From Bacteroidota bacterium (GTDB lineage Bacteria; Bacteroidota; Bacteroidia; Bacteroidales; JAAUTT01), in contig JAEYWD010000083.1 in assembly GCA_023429135.1 (NCBI GenBank), positions 1 to 38,703 on the forward strand: a stretch of DNA of 38,703 nt, in the 5' to 3' direction. The position numbers were made by a program, and so were the translations under genes. Below are positions 33,996-38,703 of the stretch, in pieces. The stretch's first letter is position 1, and each line of letters starts with the position of its first letter. A model generated the notes under the pieces. It saw only the letters and a program-made list of their open reading frames with translations. It was not told the origin of the DNA and searched no databases.

Positions 33996-36359
33996 ATGGG
34001 AAGCTCGATTGTTTCATTAAAGCGTATGTTGTATTTGATTATAACTATTCTTTTGTGCGCTTTTATCGATTTGTCGGCACAGGAAAATGCAACAATTGCA
34101 GGAAAGCTGGTCAATAAAAACAACCATGAATCGATACCTTTCGCAAATGTTTGTTTATTCAGCGCGTCTGATTTAAAGTTAATTTATGGTATTGTAGTCG
34201 ATACAAGCGGTTGTTTTGTAATTTCTGGTATTCAAACCGGTAATTATATGCTGAAAGCTACCATGATTGGGTACGACCCGGTTACTATGAATATCAATGT
34301 CATTGGGAAAACCCGGTATGATGTTGGAACACTTTTTATGAATCAGACGAATACAATACTTGGTGAGACCATTGTAACAGCCGAACGTTTGAAGGGCCGA
34401 TCAGAAAAGGACAAAACAGCTTATTTTATAACCAGAAATATGTCGGAATCTTCCAACAACGGTCTCGACATAATCAAACTTATCCCTGGTGTCCAGGTGG
34501 ATCTCATGAGGAATATTTCACTTGATGGTAGTCAACGAGTATTAGTGCTTGTTGATGGAAAAGAACGGGATAAAAACTTCCTGAGTCAGATCATCCCGGA
34601 TCACATTGAGAAGGTTGAAACTCAGAGTACCCTTCCAGCCGGATATGATGGAGATTATACCGGCGTAATAAATATTGTACTTAAGAAAGAGAAAAAGTCG
34701 GGCATCAGCGGACAAATCAACCTCGAAATTCCTGTCTCTTCAGCGCTGTATTATATCCATCCCGACTATAACTTAAATTTTGTCTACAAAAATCTGAATT
34801 TCTTTACATCTTACAATGGTGAACTAATCCACTTTGATCAGCAGGAAAGTAATTTGCGCAAGATCAAAACAGACGATGCCTGTTTCGAAACAAGGTCGGA
34901 TCAGTATGTGGTGCAAAAATTATGGTCGCATTATTTCCACTATGGCATCGACTATTCCTTCAATCCTAAAACCCGGATAAGTTTTTATGGCTTCTACAAT
35001 CCCTACTCACAGGAATATGACGGTCGTGCCACAGCAGTTTCCGAAATGAATAATAACGGGAAGTGGGAAGCTTTACGCAGTACGAGTGATATGAACCGGA
35101 GTAACTTTCATTCGCTGAATATAAAACATACTTTCAATGAAAGAGGGGGTGAATTCATATGGGAAATAAGTAACTACCAGCTTAAGGGTGAGAATATTGC
35201 AGCCTATAACCCGGTTTCGGATGGGTCGGCAGAATTTAAAAACTCCAGTAAGCCGATGCAGAAAGCTCTAAGTCTGAAAGCCGACATCAGTATCCCGTTT
35301 GGAAATAATTTGGCATTAAACTCAGGAGCCAGGATAAGAACATACAATATGAGAGACAGAGCGATTGATGGGTTCAGATATTCGGGCGAAATATACGCTG
35401 CGTACGCCGCTCTTGGTCAAACCCTATCGGTTTTCGACTGGAAACTGGGATTGAGGGTGGAAAAATCGCTTTCCGGTTTACGGCAGGTTTTTCGTAAGAA
35501 TTACTTAAATTTATTACCCTCGACATCAATGAGCTATAAAATATCTCCGGATAAAACGCTCAAATTGGCAGTGAGCAATTCGGTGAGCCGCCCGAATATT
35601 TACCAGTTAAATCCAAACCTCAGTACAGATGATCCTTATACGATCCGACGAGGAAACGAATCTCTTGATCCTGAGATACGTACTGCGGTATCTCTGGAAT
35701 TCTCCCGGAAATTCAAAAGTAACTTTGGTTCGGTTCGGCTGTTCTATAACAGAACCGGCAATGCAATCAATTCCTTGATTTTCCTTAATGATACATCTGT
35801 GTTCGAAACTCTCAACTATAATCTAGGCAAGGTTTATCAAACAGGATTCCAGTTATCCGGAACATTCAAAGTGCGCAGTATCGTCACTTTCATTCCATAC
35901 ATGAGATTATACGCTCAATTTACGGATGTTAACAAGCTTGCCGAAGAGTATTTTATTAAGAACAGAAATCAAATCGTTGTTGAGCCTGGCTTCTCATCAC
36001 TCATCTCATTTAAGCATGATATCAATGTAGGGATGACATTTCAGTATTCTTCTCCAAGGAACAATATTTCGGGAAACAGCTTCAGCGACCCGCTTTACAC
36101 TATTTCGCTGGAAAAGACTTTTAAGAAACGCTTGAAGGCTGGTATCGTAAGCGTACTACCCTTTACACATAAGTTTACTTACCAGGGCGCGGAAATCATT
36201 ACTCAAAATTTTCATGGCCGGTATGCCGGAGATATCAATTTGTCGGGAGTTCTTCTATGGTTTAAATTAAGTTATCAGTTTAATTCAGGGAGAAAGCACG
36301 AAGCATTAAAACATGGAATAGAAGACATCGACGCTGTTCCCAAAAAAGGAGGATTATAA
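33996..36359 (+). CDS. TonB-receptor-like outer-membrane beta-barrel protein
   Basis: The 787-residue protein uses ATG 33996, kept because it supplies the Lys-Arg n-region of the signal peptide (SLKRMLYLIITILLCAF). Residues about 30-115 are a CarboxypepD_reg-like domain (IAGKLVNKNNHESIPFANVCLF, TGNYMLKATMIGYDP). Then ILGETIVTAER leads to a plug-like domain (IIKLIPGVQVDLMRNISLDGSQRVLVLVDGKERD...GVINIVLKKE). The rest, to a C-terminal FKLSYQFNSGRK, is a barrel of the outer-membrane OMP_b-brl_3 type (SRPNIYQLNPNLSTDDPYTIRRGNESLDPE). About 790 residues is normal for this family. It may import or sense a substrate, or serve another surface role. It probably responds to the preceding LytTR regulator through direct repeats in its upstream region. 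A TonB-like gene follows. Confidence 0.9.
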   Translation: MGSSIVSLKRMLYLIITILLCAFIDLSAQENATIAGKLVNKNNHESIPFANVCLFSASDLKLIYGIVVDTSGCFVISGIQTGNYMLKATMIGYDPVTMNINVIGKTRYDVGTLFMNQTNTILGETIVTAERLKGRSEKDKTAYFITRNMSESSNNGLDIIKLIPGVQVDLMRNISLDGSQRVLVLVDGKERDKNFLSQIIPDHIEKVETQSTLPAGYDGDYTGVINIVLKKEKKSGISGQINLEIPVSSALYYIHPDYNLNFVYKNLNFFTSYNGELIHFDQQESNLRKIKTDDACFETRSDQYVVQKLWSHYFHYGIDYSFNPKTRISFYGFYNPYSQEYDGRATAVSEMNNNGKWEALRSTSDMNRSNFHSLNIKHTFNERGGEFIWEISNYQLKGENIAAYNPVSDGSAEFKNSSKPMQKALSLKADISIPFGNNLALNSGARIRTYNMRDRAIDGFRYSGEIYAAYAALGQTLSVFDWKLGLRVEKSLSGLRQVFRKNYLNLLPSTSMSYKISPDKTLKLAVSNSVSRPNIYQLNPNLSTDDPYTIRRGNESLDPEIRTAVSLEFSRKFKSNFGSVRLFYNRTGNAINSLIFLNDTSVFETLNYNLGKVYQTGFQLSGTFKVRSIVTFIPYMRLYAQFTDVNKLAEEYFIKNRNQIVVEPGFSSLISFKHDINVGMTFQYSSPRNNISGNSFSDPLYTISLEKTFKKRLKAGIVSVLPFTHKFTYQGAEIITQNFHGRYAGDINLSGVLLWFKLSYQFNSGRKHEALKHGIEDIDAVPKKGGL

Positions 36360-36505
36360 GGTGATTCGACGCCTGTTTTTTTGAAGCGGCGTGAGTCATA
36401 GGCTTTTTTTACCATAATCCTATAGGGAAAATTTATTATGCAGCATCGTAATAATAGAGAATACAATGATTTTTAATTTATTAACGACAAAAACCTATAA
36501 CTAAA

Positions 36506-37186
36506 ATGAATAAATTATCAAGTAAGTGCATGTTTTTTCCTGTAATGGTATTTGCTTTAGTAATGCTGTTACCTTCGAATAATCTTAGAGGCCAGGAATA
36601 TCACGGAGGGACCACAATGCCGACGTATAAAGGAGGTAATAAAGGTTTAAAAGAAGTTATCACTAAAAATTTAAATTTTCCTGATTCAATTAAAAAAGTG
36701 GGTATCTACGGGACAGTCATGGTTAATCTATCTATTAATAAAGACGGGAAAGTAGAGAATATAAAGTTGATTCGGGGGATTCATCCTGTATGTGACGCTG
36801 AGGCAATTCGAGTAGCTCGTTTGTTAGTAGATTGGCAACCGGCAAATAACTGGAGTAAACTTGTGGGTTGTAATGTGCTGTTGCCTATTGTATTTCCCGG
36901 CGAGAAAACTACAGGTAAAGGACCGGTTATAGTTTCAGGAACAATCAGTGAGATATATACCGGGAAACCTATAGAAGGGGCTTTCCTTTATGTAATTGGA
37001 ACGAATATTGGAACCATAACCGATGCCAAAGGTAACTATAAAATTGAACTGAATAGTGATGATTACGAAATGGAAGTTTCCTTTGTCGGCTATAGCCCAA
37101 AAACAGAACACATTGGCAGAAATCGGACTATCAATGTGGAATTGGAAAAAGGATACTATTTTCTGGATTATACCTCCGGGAATTAG
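36506..37186 (+). CDS. secreted TonB C-terminal domain fused to CarboxypepD_reg-like domain
   Basis: The 226-residue protein has a signal peptide (CMFFPVMVFALVMLLPSNNLRGQ). Residues about 45-130 are a TonB C-terminal-type domain (YKGGNKGLKEVITKNLNFPD, GTVMVNLSINKDGKVENIKLIRG, DAEAIRVARLLVDWQPA). Residues about 135-222 are a CarboxypepD_reg-like domain (VSGTISEIYTGKPIEGAFLYV, TITDAKGNYKIEL, EVSFVGYSP). A true TonB has an inner-membrane anchor and Pro-rich linker to ExbB/D. Here a cleavable signal appears instead, so it cannot be a standard energy transducer and may dock to receptors from the periplasm. It lies 146 bp after the barrel gene on the same strand. Confidence 0.85.
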   Translation: MNKLSSKCMFFPVMVFALVMLLPSNNLRGQEYHGGTTMPTYKGGNKGLKEVITKNLNFPDSIKKVGIYGTVMVNLSINKDGKVENIKLIRGIHPVCDAEAIRVARLLVDWQPANNWSKLVGCNVLLPIVFPGEKTTGKGPVIVSGTISEIYTGKPIEGAFLYVIGTNIGTITDAKGNYKIELNSDDYEMEVSFVGYSPKTEHIGRNRTINVELEKGYYFLDYTSGN

Positions 37187-37356
37187 CAATCGTAAATCTG
37201 ATCTGAATTTTATTAGTAGAATATATGCCCATTTTCCTGGATAACCTAATGAAAATGCGCATGTAAAAGTAAATCTGAATTCTTACTATTCGTACTCCCC
37301 GGAAATGAGAACAGATAATGGGTTAAGTATGGAATTAACTAATAAGTAAACGCTAA

Positions 37357-38118
37357 ATGAGCAGGTCCATTAATTTCAGCAAGGTCGCGGATATTTACGA
37401 TTTCTACGTAAAAGTGGACTTTGACATTCCTTTTTTTCTGAAAGAAACAAAAGACTATCATGAAGAAATACTGGAATTAATGTGTGGAACTGGCCGAGTG
37501 TCATTCCCATTACTTTCTTCAGGGAAAAAAATGGTCTGTGTGGATTACTCCCAAGGAATGTTGGATGCTTTTTCGGAAAAAAACAGAAAGAAGAACTGGC
37601 CTGTTGAGTTAATCAAAATGGATGTAACTAATTTGAAATTAAATAGAAAGTTCGGATTAATTATTTTACCATTTCATTCAATCTCTGAGATACTCTCAAC
37701 CGAAATGTAGTATAACGCTTTAAGATCTATTGCGCAACACCTTAATAAAAATGGTTTATTCATATTAACTCTGCAAAATCCCAAAACAAGGCTGGTAAAT
37801 GCAGATGGATTAACAAGAGTTTTAGGTAGTTTCTTGATAGCTAATAACAATCAGATGATAATTTCGTGCATGAATTCGTACAATGAGAAAGAAAAAATTG
37901 TATCAGGATTTCAGTTTTACGAGATCTATGATACCTCAAATGTTTTGATAGAGAAAAGGGTGCTCGAAATTAATTTCAAGCCGATATCGGATGGGGAATT
38001 AAGAAATATGATTAAAGATTTGGATTTTGAAATAATTGAGACGTATGGAGATTATTCCTACAATGATTTTAATGAAGATACAAGTGACTTTATGATTTAT
38101 AAAATGATAAAAAAATAG
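37357..38118 (+). pseudogene. class I SAM-dependent methyltransferase interrupted by in-frame TAG
   Basis: One frame runs through 37357-38118 (253 codons) with a single TAG at 37708-37710. The first 117 residues carry the SAM-binding region (EEILELMCGTGRVSFPLLSSG, CVDYSQGMLDAF, PVELIKMDVTNLKL, FGLIILPFHSISEI). After the TAG comes YNALRSIAQHLNKNGLFILTLQNP, which is the expected post-motif helix and strand, and a normal C-terminal part (FYEIYDTSNVLIEKRVL, DFEIIETYGDYSYNDF). The total length suits a small methyltransferase. At the TAG a Gln (CAG) would fit, a single C-to-T change. Either a recent nonsense mutation or a readthrough site. Substrate unknown. The preceding stretch 37187-37356 has no gene, though an open frame before 37350 (ending TNGLSMELTNK-like residues) may be a remnant. 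Confidence 0.75.
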
Positions 38119-38190
38119 CAGCAAAAACTTAAATTTTAAAGTAATATTTTTGACCTACAGCCTGCAAAAACAAATGGTTCTGATTTTGAG

Positions 38191-38249
38191 AGGGCGGAGC
38201 CCTGTCCTAAGTCATGAGGCTAATTTGAGCAATCTGAAATTAACTTAGG
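38191..38249. other. hairpins after the methyltransferase
   Basis: AGGGC-GGA-GCCCT (38191-38203) is a tight 5-bp stem. CCTAAGT (38206-38212) pairs with ACTTAGG (38243-38249) across a 30-base loop. Neither is followed by a U-run, so a terminator is not clearly supported; mRNA structure is possible. Confidence 0.35.
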
Positions 38250-38331
38250 CTCACAATCTCCACCCTTTCCCTCTTTCATTCAATTACCTTTAAAAACAAA
38301 CCAGGCTGTACCTTTTCAAAAACGGTCCAGA

Positions 38332-38510
38332 GAATCCCCTTATCACATTGTAGAATTGAGTCCGGATGGGTTCGAATTGGCTCCTGTCATCATAGAATGA
38401 AGTTCTGATATTTTTGAACGGGGTTCAGACATTATTGAATTGCCTCCGAATACCTTAGAATTGTCTCCGGCGCTTTCGAATTACATCCCGACACCTTTGA
38501 ATGGCTGAAG
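38332..38510. repeat. nine degenerate 21-bp tandem repeats
   Basis: GAA recurs at 38332, 38353, 38374, 38395, 38416, 38437, 38458, 38478 and 38499, so spacing is 21 bp except once 20. Unit pattern is roughly GAATTGNCTCCGGNNNCCTTN. In the plus frame this gives degenerate heptapeptides (ELSPDGF, ELAPVII, ELPPNTL, ELSPALS) with a stop in the third to fourth unit, so it is unlikely to be a current gene. Confidence 0.8.
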
Positions 38511-38585
38511 ACCGTGGACAAGATTATTCAGTAAAAAGCCTCATCAAAAATAAAATTATATAACATTATTGTTCAATTAAAAGTG

Positions 38586-38593
38586 TAATTTTG
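38586..38593 (+). promoter_or_regulatory. Bacteroidota -7 box upstream of leader-like ORF
   Basis: TAATTTTG matches TAnnTTTG exactly, 37 bp before the ATG at 38631. The nearest TTG upstream gives only about 14 bp spacing, so the -33 element is uncertain. Confidence 0.5.
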
Positions 38594-38630
38594 CGGCCTC
38601 AAAAATAAAAACGAATCAAAAAGCTCAGGA

Positions 38631-38672
38631 ATGAAGAAATTCCGTTTCAGCTTCCGGCTGTTTGATTCTTAA
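38631..38672 (+). CDS. possible 13-aa leader peptide, Phe/Arg-rich
   Basis: ATG at 38631 encodes MKKFRFSFRLFDS followed by TAA at 38670-38672. Four of 13 residues are Phe. It lies between a -7 promoter box and the ATG of the next gene (38686), a layout like translational attenuators that sense one charged tRNA. The downstream gene cannot be read, so the amino acid link is untested. A chance ORF is possible. Confidence 0.4.
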   Translation: MKKFRFSFRLFDS

Positions 38673-38685
38673 TAAAAAGTTAGGA

Positions 38686-38703
38686 ATGATTACAGTATCA
38701 GGA
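38686..38703 (+). CDS. first six codons of a gene running off the window
   Basis: ATG at 38686 opens MITVSG up to the window end, 13 bp after the leader-like ORF stop. This is too short to name a family. Confidence 0.3.

Noticed and set aside
37190..37350. Short open frame between the TonB-like gene and methyltransferase
   Set aside because: Contains a stop (near 37243) and no start or family; at most a remnant.

Overview
The window looks like chromosome of a member of the Bacteroidota, probably a free-living Bacteroidales/Marinilabiliales-type bacterium. This rests on several things seen in the sequence. There is a type IX secretion (T9SS) sorting domain on a 2890-residue surface protein, PorT-type and CarboxypepD_reg/TonB-type outer-membrane proteins, a membrane-anchored LytTR regulator, a DUF2723-like domain, Bacteroidota-type -7 boxes (TAnnTTTG), and no recognisable Shine-Dalgarno sequences. 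I could not assign a genus.

Layout. (1) 1-3655: potassium homeostasis. A KdpD-like sensor kinase (minus strand, running off the left edge) is divergent from a small lipoprotein and a Kup K+ transporter. (2) 3656-6776: a decayed stretch with a small lipoprotein, a frameshifted unknown gene, two truncated fragments abutting head to head (an outer-membrane barrel C-terminus and a sensor-propeller piece) and a GC-richer repeat-bearing segment. (3) 6777-8674: an SDR oxidoreductase followed by an AraC-type regulator. (4) 9181-13406: a minus-strand operon of a possible 36-aa ORF, a DUF2278/YukJ-like protein, a phospholipase D-like protein with two HKD-type motifs, an unknown 138-aa protein and a secreted barrel-like protein. 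(5) 13769-16069: a small serine recombinase with a tightly coupled AT-rich unknown gene, then a DUF5677-like gene.

(6) 16.1-32.8 kb: the most unusual part. A short sequence, TGTCTCACAAAACCCA or a close variant, occurs ten times on the plus strand, almost always squeezed between the stop codon of one gene and the start of the next. The genes it separates are unrelated: a tiny broken ORF, a PD-(D/E)XK-like protein, an unknown, a YefM/YoeB toxin-antitoxin pair with TGTACA operator, a CarboxypepD_reg protein, a TPR/DUF2723-like chimera and a TlpA-like thioredoxin. This resembles a gene-cassette array, but there is no room for integron attC sites. Inside the array, in the opposite orientation, lie a giant T9SS adhesin made of a propeller-like region plus 13 Ig/cadherin-like repeats, and its PorT-like partner with a strong terminator.

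(7) 32.9-37.2 kb: a LytTR regulator split by a -1 frameshift, direct repeats that may be its binding sites, a TonB-receptor-like outer-membrane barrel, and a protein combining a TonB C-terminal domain with a CarboxypepD_reg domain. (8) 37.3-38.7 kb: a methyltransferase interrupted by an in-frame TAG, nine 21-bp tandem repeats, and at the right edge a promoter, a Phe/Arg-rich 13-aa leader-like ORF and the first codons of a further gene.
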